Origin: Hyphomicrobiales bacterium
Lineage (GTDB): Bacteria > Pseudomonadota > Alphaproteobacteria > Rickettsiales > JACKKO01
Reading direction: 5' to 3'
Assembly (NCBI GenBank): GCA_024236395.1
Contig: JACKKO010000001.1
Location: forward strand, 1-64,000
DNA: 64,000 bases
Shown piece by piece: positions 8,073 through 17,004 of the stretch. The translations under genes were made by a program, and so were the position numbers. The stretch's first letter is position 1. Each line of letters opens with the position of its first letter. The notes under the pieces are model-generated. The model saw only the letters and a program-made list of their open reading frames with translations. It was not told the origin of the DNA and ran no database searches.

Positions 8073-8369
8073 GCTTATACCTCCATACCACCATGTATTT
8101 CAGATTGTTCCGTAAAATCTCTCTGATGAAAATGATACCGCCAGTAGCAGAATGCAAAAACCAGTTTTCTTTTCATGTACTCTTATGAATAGTGTTTTTA
8201 GTGTAGTAGGAAAACTATCCACACTATTCTCACAATAAACTTATTGCAGCAAGAACACATTAAGCATACCTTGCTGCCACTTACTCATAACGGCCTCCAT
8301 GGTCTGGGATTAATTTTGGTAATCTGTCTTATACCATGCGTAAAAGTATTGCCTTCTCGTGCAAAATCT

Positions 8370-9769
8370 AGGCGCACCATTCCGCGGTAAATTCTTCAAG
8401 CTACAACCGCCAGTCGTTTTTTATCCTTTAGAAACCGGCTGCACGCAGGAAAGCATAGGCATTGATTATTTTTCGGACGGTGATGTTTTATCCACCGCGC
8501 CACATCTAGAGTATCCTTTGCACCTGCAGGCTGCATCTCCCAAGCTCCTTGAGCCATAGACAAGTAGTAATCACTCTAGCGTACTCTGGCTGAGAGAACA
8601 TAATTGCTCACTGATATAAAAGTCAGTTCCGGCCTTGTATGTTCTAAAAGACTACTCTAAATAACAAATTACAGCAAAGACGAAGCGCCAGACATCTTTA
8701 CTGATGTGTGGGAAAGCGAAGGACCGGATGCATGCTTCTTTCTCTAGCTGTTTCCACGCCATTCCACTTAAGAGTGGCGTTCTGAGAGAAACACACGGCC
8801 TACAGGGTTTCCTTGTTTATCTATGAAGTTGGTTTTAATGGCATGTAGTTTTTTAAATACATAACAATAATGCGTCGTCTGGAAAGATGTGGGCCGCTGA
8901 AAGTTGGTGTTTCGGCCATATATAAGAGAATCTTGCTGCCATCCCGTCATCAGAACCGCGCACATCAAAGAGTATGAAGAAGACGATCTGTGCGAATACC
9001 ACCGATAATTGAAAGTGATAGGGAAGGAATGATAATAGGGGTGTTATACTTAACGCGATCAACAGTATATAATCGACCACCATAAGCCTCCAGATAAAAA
9101 CTACGATCTGATCCATTCCATCGCTCGAAATTTTCCAATAATCCCGATAGAATTTCATCCGATATGTAACCCTTTGATCTTGCTTAAGAATGGCTGTTTT
9201 TCACTGGTTGCATCAGTAACTATAATTCGTGACCTGATTGGCTCCTCTGGCGCTATAGCATTTTCCGGCTTAGGAGGAATAGTTCCACCATTTTTTACTG
9301 CCTTTTTTACTTGTTCCTGCCATGCTGCTTCATATTGCTTCGCTATCTCCTTTTTTGCTTCATAGTCTCTGACAGTTGTTGTATATGTTTCTGCACTTTC
9401 TGTCTCCAACTTGCGTATTACATCCATAATCACATCTACTGCCGGTGATTTTCCTGTTGAAGGCAGTCCAACTAAGGCTCCCCACAGTATGCACGGTTCC
9501 TGCCATTGTTTCCACGCCTGAACAGCAACGGCATTGCCGAGCATTCCAGCCACCCCTATGAATAAGCTATGTGCAATAAAGTCAGGAGGACAGTTCTTTG
9601 CTGTTGCAGAATGTAGCACCCACTTTCTCCAACCTTCCGGTAAAAACTCCAGTGGAAAAGCCGGAGCCGGTTGCTTGACTTCTTTCACTAAAGACACATC
9701 AGGTTTATGCCAAAGCGTTTCCATTGATGTTGCTTTCTCCACTCGGTCTTTTATGCTAGTGGCCGTCAT
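8370..9769 (-). pseudogene. Frameshifted DUF3987 primase/helicase-like gene
   Basis: The first 204 codons (9769-9155) are open and typical of DUF3987 proteins: WRKWVLHSA, FIGVAGMLGNAVAVQAW and the P-loop GLPSTGKSPAVD. A frameshift near 9165 moves the reading to KGYISDEILSGLLENFERWN, SFYLEAYGGRLYTVDRVK, PIIIPSLSLSIIGG and RTDRLLHTL. A second shift near 9005 gives FDVRGSDDGMAARFSYIWP. These are the family blocks in correct order. Further remnants (FKKLHAIKTNFIDKQG; DTLDVARWIKHHRP near 8480) suggest the C-terminus reached about 8370. Such proteins accompany Toprim primases in phage satellites and plasmids. The ATGA overlap with the upstream Toprim gene shows they were one operon. The 204-aa stub might still be translated. 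The right-hand end of the call is approximate. Confidence 0.8.
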
Positions 9770-10728
9770 GCCATCCTCCGTAGCTCATCGTTAAAATCTT
9801 TATTGCCGCTTGCAGGATAAATTACTGCGACCTTTCTTCCTTCTGAACGTAATCGCCTCTGTGCAACCTCAGCAGCCTTCCTGCCACCAGAATCATTGTC
9901 TCCTGCTATCACTACCTCCGAAACATTTTCTGGCAATTCTATCCCTCTCAAACCGGACGTACCAAGGCAGGCCCATACACTTACTCCAGGGCAGGATTGC
10001 AAAATGGATAGCGCATCCTCTACACCTTCTGTAAGCACAAGCCTTTTACTCAATGCAGAAAGCCGAACTGCTCCACCTTTCACAGTACCAAAAGAAAGGC
10101 GTGAAGGCGTATTATCCAATATTACCTTATTTCCGGTATCCGGGTTCAGATACGTAGCCTGTATGCCAGTAACATTGCGGTTTATTCCCTGCACAGCCGC
10201 TACCATTGCCGGAAACGCCATATTGGGATTACAGGCATACGGCAAACATGGATGAAACCGCAGTGATGGAGGTAAGGCGATAGTAATACCTCTATATTCC
10301 CGTAAGTACTTCTCTGCTAATGTGCCGGATATTAGGGAGCTTTCCTGCCAGATACGTCTCGCTCTTTCTGTACGGTAATGGAGGTTTTTTTCTTTTTTAC
10401 GGCTGGCAGCACAGTGAATAGGGTTGATAGGTACGGAATGATGTTTATTCCTCCCGTAAATAACGGCAGCGCCATACGCAATAGCGCTTCTGAAATCACA
10501 GCCCTGCACATGTTGTATGAGAATTATTAAATCACCACCTCTTCCTACCTCATGGTCGAAGAAAACTCCTTCCTGCCTATCTATGGAAATGCTGCCGTGT
10601 TGTCCTATACGTATCTCTTGCCCGTTTGTAACAATCCGACGTTCAGGAAACAGCATTGAAGCAAGTGCATCCACCTCGCTCCGTAACGCACTGCCTATAG
10701 CAACAGTATCGAAATGACTGTGTGTCAT
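9766..10728 (-). CDS. Toprim-domain primase-like protein
   Basis: 320 aa. The N-terminal part (about 1-85) has VFFDHEVGRGGDLIILI, the conserved block of phage and plasmid primase-helicases of the DUF7146/Toprim type. The Toprim fold follows at about 225-310: the catalytic glutamate lies in LVLTEGVEDALS and the metal-binding aspartates in VVIAGDNDSGG. The C-terminus ends with KDFNDELR, as in Toprim_3 proteins. No N-terminal zinc finger is seen, so the protein may need a partner, presumably the now-broken DUF3987 gene, whose start overlaps this stop by ATGA. Its own start overlaps the AlpA-like gene by four bases. Expected role: primer synthesis or DNA handling during element replication. It appears intact. 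Confidence 0.85.
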   Translation of the reverse strand: MTHSHFDTVAIGSALRSEVDALASMLFPERRIVTNGQEIRIGQHGSISIDRQEGVFFDHEVGRGGDLIILIQHVQGCDFRSAIAYGAAVIYGRNKHHSVPINPIHCAASRKKEKNLHYRTERARRIWQESSLISGTLAEKYLREYRGITIALPPSLRFHPCLPYACNPNMAFPAMVAAVQGINRNVTGIQATYLNPDTGNKVILDNTPSRLSFGTVKGGAVRLSALSKRLVLTEGVEDALSILQSCPGVSVWACLGTSGLRGIELPENVSEVVIAGDNDSGGRKAAEVAQRRLRSEGRKVAVIYPASGNKDFNDELRRMA

Positions 10729-10946
10729 ACCTGTGCCTCAGATTGTTTTGCACTATTGGGTACTTTTCTAGGCATGTAGGCAGGTAAACTATTTATATAC
10801 CGTTCATCTTCCTCACGAGAGATGTAGGTTTTATTACCGATCTTTATGGCCTTGATTTCACCGGAGTTAAGGATTTTGTAGCCTGTTGTCCGACCAATAT
10901 GGTGACTGTCACACCAGTCTTTGAATGGAATAAGATTGGGTTGCAT
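10725..10946 (-). CDS. AlpA/excisionase-type helix-turn-helix regulator
   Basis: 73 aa from the ATG at 10946, chosen because AGGAG lies six bases upstream; a start 11 codons earlier has no such site. The sequence has the MerR/AlpA-type winged helix pattern: PFKDWCDSHHIGRTTGYKIL, then GEIKAIKIGNKTYIS and a short arginine/lysine tail. In P4-like elements such proteins activate the integrase or act as excisionase. The stop overlaps the Toprim gene start by ATGA, so the two are translationally coupled. It probably controls the element's replication or excision module. Confidence 0.82.
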   Translation of the reverse strand: MQPNLIPFKDWCDSHHIGRTTGYKILNSGEIKAIKIGNKTYISREEDERYINSLPAYMPRKVPNSAKQSEAQV

Positions 10947-11074
10947 GATATTCTCCTCTTTGTAACCAAAAACGTTCACCTGTATGCGAACGTTTTGATT
11001 AACTCACAGAAGAACTCAAAAGTCTAAGTACGATGGGAATGTTATAGTTCCTGAGCAGGAACTATTGTGTGAAT

Positions 11075-11962
11075 CTATGTTACAGGCCAATCTGGTTTTA
11101 TTCCGAATGGAGTTTCCACTTTATCTTTTTTTTGTAAGGCTTTTATTCTGTCCGCCGCTGCCTCATCCGAAAAATTCAATTTGAAGCCCTCATAGCAAAG
11201 CCTGAGGAAAGGGAGCACTTCACCCGTTACAGTGTGATCGGAGCCAACAATATCTCTATTGCAGCCGCTATAGCTTAAAGTAGGAACTTTCCCTGTATAT
11301 TTATAAAAGACATTGCATAAACCTATAAAAAATCCCCACTCATACTTATTCTCCCTCTTTCCGAGTTTTGTTTTTTTTACCTCAGTGTTCTGGTCTGCAA
11401 TTTCCAAACATGAATCAAACCACTCCAATTCTTCGTAGAGTCTTTTTACTCGTCTATCAAACTCATAGACACGATCACCGCCTGTTTCCGCTTCAATCAT
11501 GGCAGAAATATGGACTTTGGAATCGGGTTGAATCTTATCTCTTTTGCTACTTCTTCTCGCAGCCACCCGTAACTTTGCCAGAAGAGCATTATCAGCAACT
11601 TCTCTTTCGAGAACTTCTTTAGAGCTGCCTTCCCTGATAATTGATACATGCTTACATATTTTTTCCATGCATCCTTTTACTGTATTTCGCAGAGTCTTTA
11701 TCCGGGCTTTTTGTTTTGAGGGGTGAATTGCCTTATTTTCCAGTAATGTTGGGGGACTTGTCATATATGCCCCCATAATATCTATTGATAGCTGTTCCCT
11801 TTTCGGACGCATACACGATGGCAGTATGCCTTGTCGTATATCAATATCTTCACCCTCCCCAATCTCTAGTAAATCAAAAATTCTTTCCGCACACTCTGAG
11901 GAAAACGTCTCTAGGAAGCTGTCATAAATATTATTTGATGATTGCTCTTTGAGCTTTGGCAT
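11075..11962 (-). CDS. Unknown island protein, coupled to the integrase
   Basis: 295 aa. Its ATG overlaps the integrase stop (TAATG), so it is likely cotranscribed and translationally coupled. The sequence is charged and mostly helical, with no membrane segment or signal peptide. Landmarks are IFDLLEIGEGEDIDIRQGIL, a basic stretch HPSKQKARIKTLRNTVKGCM, and a C-terminal WGFFIGLCNVFYKYTGK. The last is followed by PTLSYSGCNRDIVG and FLRLCYEGF. No family is recognised. Position directly behind an integrase suggests a role in integration or maintenance, but cargo is equally possible. Confidence 0.7.
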   Translation of the reverse strand: MPKLKEQSSNNIYDSFLETFSSECAERIFDLLEIGEGEDIDIRQGILPSCMRPKREQLSIDIMGAYMTSPPTLLENKAIHPSKQKARIKTLRNTVKGCMEKICKHVSIIREGSSKEVLEREVADNALLAKLRVAARRSSKRDKIQPDSKVHISAMIEAETGGDRVYEFDRRVKRLYEELEWFDSCLEIADQNTEVKKTKLGKRENKYEWGFFIGLCNVFYKYTGKVPTLSYSGCNRDIVGSDHTVTGEVLPFLRLCYEGFKLNFSDEAAADRIKALQKKDKVETPFGIKPDWPVT

Positions 11963-13200
11963 TATGCCCTCTTTTTACCAAAGTCCGCCTTCACCACTTT
12001 TCCATGAGTGACTATACCATCCAGATAATCGGCCCAGTGCTGCATCATCTTCTTCCGGATGTCCAGAAACCTCGCCCGGTCGTATGCTTCTCCCAGAGGC
12101 CCGGAAGCCTTATGGGCAAGCTGCTGCTCAATGACATCGGGTTGGTAATTCAACTTCTCCCGAATCGTGGTCCTTGCTAATGCCCGGAAGCCATGTGCCG
12201 TCATACGTCCTCCGAAACCTAGTTTCTTAATTGCCACCAGCACCGTACCATCACTCATGGGTTTTCTAGGGGATACCTGGCTAGGAAAGACCCATTCCGT
12301 ATTGAGCCGTCCTGTTTCCTCCTTTTGCTCCTCTAGGATGGTCAGCGCCTGTTGGGAAAGGGGCACGATGTGGTCCCGGCCCATTTTCATCCGCTCCCCC
12401 GGAATTGTCCATTCGGCCTCTTCAAAATCGATCTCTTCCCACTTTGCCTGCCGAATTTCACCCGGTCGTACAAAGGTCAGCATCGATAAATAAATCGCAC
12501 GCCGCGTTCTTACATAAAGCCGGGCATCATTACGCTCTAATGCCCTTAAAAACTCAGGGATTTCTTTTATATCCAGCGCAGCAAAGTGCTGGGTCTTTCT
12601 TGTTCTGAGGACTCCGTTTCCTTTTAGCTGCTCTGCTGGATTTTGAGTGCATCGCCCTGTCTGAATACCATAGCGGAAAATCTGACTACAAATCTGCCTT
12701 GTTCGCTTCACGATATCCAACGCTCCCCGCTTTTCGATTTTACGCAAGACATCAAGCAATTCAGGAGGGGTAATACCAGAAATGGGCCGGATGCCTATAT
12801 ATGGGAAAATGTCCCGTTCTAATCTATGAAGGACATTCTCAGCATGGCCCTTACTCCATCGCTCCTTTTGGTTCTCATGCCATTCAATGGTTATAACTTT
12901 GAACGTATTCTCGGCATTCCGTACCATCTCCCTTGTTTTCTCTTTCTTTGCAATAGAGGGGTCTACTCCTTCCGCCAGCATCTTCTTTGCCTCCGTGCGC
13001 TTCTCTCTGGCCTCAACAAGAGAAATGAGGGGGTATGGGCCAAACGATAAAAGCTTCTCTTTCTTTAAAAACCGGTACTTCATGCGCCAGTGCTTTGCCC
13101 CATTTGGTGATATAGAGAGGTACAAGCCCTCATTATCTGCCATTTTATAAGGTTTATCCTTGGGCTTTGCGTTTTTGCACGCTGTGTCTGTTAATGCCAT
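11962..13200 (-). CDS. P4-type tyrosine recombinase (integrase)
   Basis: 412 aa. The N-terminal DUF4102 arm-binding domain is clear (MALTDTACKNAKPKDKPYKM, GLYLSISPNGAKHWRMKY, and LSFGPYPLISLVEAR). A core-binding SAM-like domain spans about 105-190. The catalytic domain carries the first arginine in FVRPGEIRQAKW, the HGFRALA box, LAHK and the nucleophile tyrosine in AYDRARF. All catalytic positions are present, so the enzyme should be active. It starts 167 bases from the 3' end of tRNA-Cys and reads away from it, the standard arrangement for P4-like elements integrated into a tRNA 3' end. Downstream genes are coupled to it. Confidence 0.93.
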   Translation of the reverse strand: MALTDTACKNAKPKDKPYKMADNEGLYLSISPNGAKHWRMKYRFLKKEKLLSFGPYPLISLVEAREKRTEAKKMLAEGVDPSIAKKEKTREMVRNAENTFKVITIEWHENQKERWSKGHAENVLHRLERDIFPYIGIRPISGITPPELLDVLRKIEKRGALDIVKRTRQICSQIFRYGIQTGRCTQNPAEQLKGNGVLRTRKTQHFAALDIKEIPEFLRALERNDARLYVRTRRAIYLSMLTFVRPGEIRQAKWEEIDFEEAEWTIPGERMKMGRDHIVPLSQQALTILEEQKEETGRLNTEWVFPSQVSPRKPMSDGTVLVAIKKLGFGGRMTAHGFRALARTTIREKLNYQPDVIEQQLAHKASGPLGEAYDRARFLDIRKKMMQHWADYLDGIVTHGKVVKADFGKKRA

Positions 13201-13366
13201 TTATACCCCCACGAAAATTACGATACCCCCAAACGGTACCCCCAATTCTCGTGGATGTAAATAAATTAGTACGAACACACAAAACCAGAAACACAACTGT
13301 ATAGCTTGATTATGTGGTATTTCGTGGATTTCGATGAACACTAATGAAGGTACTTGAATCAATTTC

Positions 13367-13440
13367 TGGAGGCCCGGGCCGGAATCGAACCGGCATACAA
13401 GGATTTGCAGTCCTCTGCATCACCACTCTGCCACCGGGCC
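13367..13440 (-). tRNA. tRNA-Cys (anticodon GCA)
   Basis: A 74-nt cloverleaf on the minus strand. The acceptor GGCCCGG pairs with CCGGGCC, the D arm is GCAGAGTGGTGATGC, the anticodon GCA sits in ACTGCAAAT, and the T arm is CCGGTTCGATTCCGG. Discriminator T is followed by an encoded CCA. Its 3' end is the presumed integration target of the adjacent integrase. Confidence 0.97.
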
Positions 13441-13503
13441 AGAAAGAGATCAGGTCTAGTTTCTAGGGATTAAAATAATAAATTGCAAGATATTAGAAAG
13501 AAA

Positions 13504-13788
13504 TTATTCTTTGGAATACGGACCCATAACTTTCATAGATGGGTACCAGACAATATAATACGTCCACACTTTCCCATCAGGGGTACAACGAACCATATAT
13601 TCCCCCTCATGTCTTAAACTCTTCTTAAACTCCACCCACCCACATCCAGATATGTTATTGTGTGTCAGCACTTTAATAGCATCCAAATACAACTTCTCTG
13701 TCCAGCTTCTTTCATAATCTGGACTGGATCCAAAGGCATCTACAGCTACACACCATAAAAGAAAAAACAAACTTAGAAGAATTTTCAT
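13504..13788 (-). CDS. Small secreted protein of unknown function
   Basis: 94 aa if started at the ATG at 13788, which begins a signal peptide (MKILLSLFFLLWCVAVDAFG). Longer readings would overlap phbB. The mature part has two cysteines (SGCGWVEF and VRCTPDG) and aromatic-rich strands (WTYYIVWYPSMK). It lies 10 bases after the phbB stop on the same strand and could be read from the end of the PHB operon. It is AT-richer than the PHB genes and no family is recognised. Confidence 0.6.
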   Translation of the reverse strand: MKILLSLFFLLWCVAVDAFGSSPDYERSWTEKLYLDAIKVLTHNNISGCGWVEFKKSLRHEGEYMVRCTPDGKVWTYYIVWYPSMKVMGPYSKE

Positions 13789-13798
13789 TGATCTAAAT

Positions 13799-14527
13799 CT
13801 ATTCCATATGGTGTCCACCATTAACGGAAATGGTTTCCCCGGTGATAAATCCGGCATCGTCCGCCGCCAGGAACACCACGCAGCGCGCGATATCTTCCGG
13901 TTCCCCGACACGTCCTACCGGGATCTGTGCGATGATTTTTTCCATCACCTTCTCCGGCACCGCCTGGATCATCTCAGTATTCGTGTAACCGGGCGCTACC
14001 GCATTGACGGTAATACCCTTAATGGCATTTTCCCGCGCCAGTGATTTGGTAAAGCCCAGCATCCCGGCTTTAGCCGCCGCATAATTGGTTTGCCCCATCT
14101 GTCCCATCTGGGCATTGATGGAGCTGATATTGATAATACGGCCAAAGCCCCGCTCCCGCATGTTAGGAATGACGGCACGACTCATATTAAAGCAAGAGGT
14201 TAAGTTTGTTTCCAGCACATGATGCCAGTCTTCCGAGGACATTTTATGCAGCATACTATCCCGTGTAATCCCGGCATTATTAATCAGCACATCGACCGGC
14301 CCACCGAGATCTTTTTCTAGCCTGGCCACCCCTTCCACGCATTCATCCAGATTTTTAACATTCCATTTAAATACATGGATGCCGGTTTCTTTATGGAATG
14401 CTTTCGCGGCGGCATCATTTTTTGCGTAATTGGCGGCTACAGTATAGCCTGCCTTCTGTAACGCGATAGAAATCGCATGGCCGATACCACGTGTTCCCCC
14501 GGTGACTAATGCAATACGTTTTGCCAT
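13799..14527 (-). CDS. phbB: Acetoacetyl-CoA reductase (NADPH)
   Basis: 242 aa. A short-chain dehydrogenase that reduces acetoacetyl-CoA to (R)-3-hydroxybutyryl-CoA, the second step of polyhydroxybutyrate synthesis. The cofactor motif TGGTRGIG is at about 9-16, NNAG at about 83-86, and the catalytic set S-Y-K lies in NISSINAQMGQMGQTNYAAAK. The family-typical C-terminus ITGETISVNGGHHME is complete. The start at 14527 was chosen because it gives the normal N-terminus (MAKRIALVTGG); the longer frame runs into phbA. It follows phbA by four bases, so it is in the same operon. Confidence 0.95.
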   Translation of the reverse strand: MAKRIALVTGGTRGIGHAISIALQKAGYTVAANYAKNDAAAKAFHKETGIHVFKWNVKNLDECVEGVARLEKDLGGPVDVLINNAGITRDSMLHKMSSEDWHHVLETNLTSCFNMSRAVIPNMRERGFGRIINISSINAQMGQMGQTNYAAAKAGMLGFTKSLARENAIKGITVNAVAPGYTNTEMIQAVPEKVMEKIIAQIPVGRVGEPEDIARCVVFLAADDAGFITGETISVNGGHHME

Positions 14528-14531
14528 TTTA

Positions 14532-15719
14532 CTACCCTTTATCCCGTTCCACTGCCAGTGCAATACCCATGCCACCCCCAATACACAGGGTTGCCAGTCC
14601 TTTTTTGGCACCCTGTTTCTGCATGGCATGCAGCAGGCTCACCAACACCCGGCAACCGGAGGCACCAATAGGATGTCCTAGCGCAATCGCCCCACCGTTG
14701 ACATTGACCCTGGTCAAATCCCAGCCGAGTTCCTTATTGACCGCAATCGCCTGCGCGGCAAAGGCTTCATTGGCCTCAATCAGATCCAGATCATTGATCT
14801 TCCAATCGATTTTTTGCAGGCATTTTTGCGTCGCATAGACCGGGCCGATCCCCATGATTGACGGGTCCACCCCGGCATGCGCCCAGCCCACAATGCGCGC
14901 CAGTGGCTTCAGACCGCGTTTGGATGCTTCGGCCTCTGACATCAGCATCACCGCTGCGGCCCCATCATTAATCCCGGAAGCATTCCCGGCAGTCACCGTT
15001 CCTTCTTTATCGAAAGCCGGACGGAGTTTCGCCAGTGTTTCTAATGTCGTACCGTGACGGGGAAATTCGTCCGTATCCACGACCACTTCTTCTTTGCGGC
15101 CTTTGATGATAACCGGGACAATTTCATCCTTGAATGCTCCTGCTTTCTGTGCCGCCTCCGCCTTCTGCTGCGAGGCAGCGGAAAATGCATCCTGTTCTTC
15201 CCGGCTGATGGAAAATTGCTTCGCCAGATTTTCAGCAGTAACGCCCATATGGACATTATTAAATACATCCCACAACCCATCATTCACCATGGTATCCACC
15301 ATGGTGGCATTGCCCATTTTCACCCCATTGCGCAATAGCATCGCATGGGGTGCGTTGCTCATCGATTCCTGGCCACCGGCCAGTACAATCGCGCTATCGC
15401 CCTGCTGGATGGCCTGATAACCCAACGCCACTGCGCGCAAACCCGAGCCGCACACCTGGTTAATCCCCCATGCCGGGACTTCTTTGGGAATACCCGCACC
15501 TATGGATGCCTGACGGGCAGGATTCTGCCCCTGCGCCGCATTTAGCACCTGCCCCAGAATAACCTCGGACACATCCTCCGCGGCCACTCCCGTACGCACG
15601 AGAGTTTCCTTCAACACCACTTCTCCCAACTTGTGTGCCGGAAGGGAGGACAATCCCCCCAGAAAATTCCCGATTGCCGTACGCAATGCGGAAACAATAA
15701 CGACTGATTGTTGAGCCAT
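14532..15719 (-). CDS. phbA: Acetyl-CoA C-acetyltransferase (beta-ketothiolase)
   Basis: 395 aa. Condenses two acetyl-CoA to acetoacetyl-CoA. The acyl-accepting cysteine is in NQVCGSGLRA (about 88-97), the histidine in GHPIGASG and the second cysteine in LCIGGGMG. An AAGGGG ribosome-binding site precedes the ATG at 15719 (MAQQSVVIVSALRTAIG, a standard thiolase N-terminus). It lies between phaC (31 bases upstream) and phbB (four bases downstream), which identifies it as the biosynthetic thiolase of the PHB pathway rather than a fatty-acid oxidation enzyme. Confidence 0.95.
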   Translation of the reverse strand: MAQQSVVIVSALRTAIGNFLGGLSSLPAHKLGEVVLKETLVRTGVAAEDVSEVILGQVLNAAQGQNPARQASIGAGIPKEVPAWGINQVCGSGLRAVALGYQAIQQGDSAIVLAGGQESMSNAPHAMLLRNGVKMGNATMVDTMVNDGLWDVFNNVHMGVTAENLAKQFSISREEQDAFSAASQQKAEAAQKAGAFKDEIVPVIIKGRKEEVVVDTDEFPRHGTTLETLAKLRPAFDKEGTVTAGNASGINDGAAAVMLMSEAEASKRGLKPLARIVGWAHAGVDPSIMGIGPVYATQKCLQKIDWKINDLDLIEANEAFAAQAIAVNKELGWDLTRVNVNGGAIALGHPIGASGCRVLVSLLHAMQKQGAKKGLATLCIGGGMGIALAVERDKG

Positions 15720-15750
15720 AAACGAACCCCTTTGTTTTTGCTGTTTGACC

Positions 15751-17004
15751 CTACAGGCTAAGCGCCCATTTTTCAAGCGCCTTCCAGAGCTGATCCGGTG
15801 CCTGCCGTCCGGCCACCATCCCAATATGCCCACTGGGGAAATGCTGCACAAGCACATCCGGTAATTTTCCGGCCAGCAGGGCACTGCTGCCCGGTGGTAC
15901 TACCTGATCCCCTTCCGGAATCGCCATAAAGGCTGGACATGCGAGCGTTTCGGGCTTTACCGGCGTACCGCCAACTTCCCACGCATTCTTACCGGTACGG
16001 TTTTCATGGGGCCAATACAGAAAACAATCCCGCGCGACACCGCGCGTCAGCGGCACGGCATCATGCAGCCAGTATTCCCGCGCCAGAAATAACTCCCTAT
16101 CCTGTGCGTCCGTTGTATGGCTGCCAAGCCGCGTATATTTCTCAATTACCGCGCCTGGGTGCAACCAGAAAAACAACGACTGCGTGACTTCCGGTGCAAT
16201 GCATTCTGCCCCTTCATCGTGGGCGGCAAACAACGTATCCAACCCTTGCCACGCTACATCCGGAAAGCTGGCAAGCCGCACATCGGGATGGTGAAAATCC
16301 CACGGGGTGGCCAGCAGTGCCAGTCCGGCTACTTTCTCAGTATGATGCAGTGCCGTAGCCAGTGCCATCATGCCGCCCATGCAATAGCCCACCAGAATCA
16401 CTTTCCGACCGGTCTGTGCGTGTAACCATGCCAGTACCGGCTCCAGCCGCTCTGTGACATAACCCGCAACATCCAGCGCCATTTCGGCTGCACCCGGCTG
16501 GTTCCAGTCCAGCAAATAGGTTTTTATGCCTGCCGCTGCCAGATGACGCATCATGCTGTGGCCCGGCATATCCAGAATATAAGCACGGTTAATCAACGAT
16601 GGCACCACCAGCATAACGGGGCTATCTGCCGATGATGTGCGCACCTGATACGGCCTGAGACACGTTGTCTCACATTCCCAAACCGGCGCAGGTAATTCCG
16701 GCGGCTGCCACTGCGCAGCAAACGCATCAAACGCCATCAGCCCGCTGGCAAACGCTTGATAGGCCTGTAACGCCTGCTGTTCCACTGCTTCCTGAAAACG
16801 TAAGTGATTATGATTTTTTAGGGCGTTTTTGAGCTGTTCTGCCTGCGGCTTTAAGAGCGGATTCCAGGGCTGCCACCCGTGATTCCAGAGCGTTGAGGCG
16901 GGCGCCGCACTCAGATAATGCATCGCCGCGGCCTGTAGATACTGCACCCGCAGTAGTGGCCCCAGCAGTGGCATGGAAGGGAGGTTGGGCAGAGGTTGCG
17001 GCAT
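15751..17004 (-). CDS. phaC: Polyhydroxyalkanoate synthase, catalytic subunit (PhaC-like)
   Basis: Up to 417 aa. Polymerises 3-hydroxyacyl-CoA into PHA granules. The lipase-like box is GYCMGG with a cysteine nucleophile, as in PHA synthases. It is preceded by VPSLINRAYILDM and TYLLDWNQPG, the family hallmarks. Late catalytic residues appear as PEGDQVVPPGSS (Asp) and FPSGHIGMV (His). The length is between class I enzymes (about 560-600) and the short class III subunit (about 355). The first 65 or so codons overlap the PhaE-like gene in another frame, so the true start could be internal; the conserved core begins after the overlap. Operon order is PhaE-like, phaC, phbA, phbB. Confidence 0.9.
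   Translation of the reverse strand: MPQPLPNLPSMPLLGPLLRVQYLQAAAMHYLSAAPASTLWNHGWQPWNPLLKPQAEQLKNALKNHNHLRFQEAVEQQALQAYQAFASGLMAFDAFAAQWQPPELPAPVWECETTCLRPYQVRTSSADSPVMLVVPSLINRAYILDMPGHSMMRHLAAAGIKTYLLDWNQPGAAEMALDVAGYVTERLEPVLAWLHAQTGRKVILVGYCMGGMMALATALHHTEKVAGLALLATPWDFHHPDVRLASFPDVAWQGLDTLFAAHDEGAECIAPEVTQSLFFWLHPGAVIEKYTRLGSHTTDAQDRELFLAREYWLHDAVPLTRGVARDCFLYWPHENRTGKNAWEVGGTPVKPETLACPAFMAIPEGDQVVPPGSSALLAGKLPDVLVQHFPSGHIGMVAGRQAPDQLWKALEKWALSL

Larger units (their letters stand above)
4198..13366. mobile_element. Decaying P4-like integrative island at tRNA-Cys
   Basis: The right end is set by tRNA-Cys (3' end at 13367) with the integrase next to it. Contents leftward are: integrase, unknown gene, AlpA regulator, Toprim primase, then relics of DUF3987, DUF5681 and DUF6602 genes, two small unknown genes and a structured-RNA candidate. 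The stretch is AT-richer than its flanks, and most of the frameshifted genes I found in the window lie here. The left end is uncertain: 4198 is only a candidate attachment remnant, and the true end could lie anywhere between the hydrolase gene and about 4.3 kb, or the hydrolase could belong too. Without a clear att repeat the element is probably immobile. Confidence 0.65.

Noticed and set aside
13799..14629. Longer start for phbB at 14629 and for phbA at 15884
   Set aside because: The extra N-terminal residues lie inside the upstream gene and do not match the families; internal ATGs give standard N-termini.
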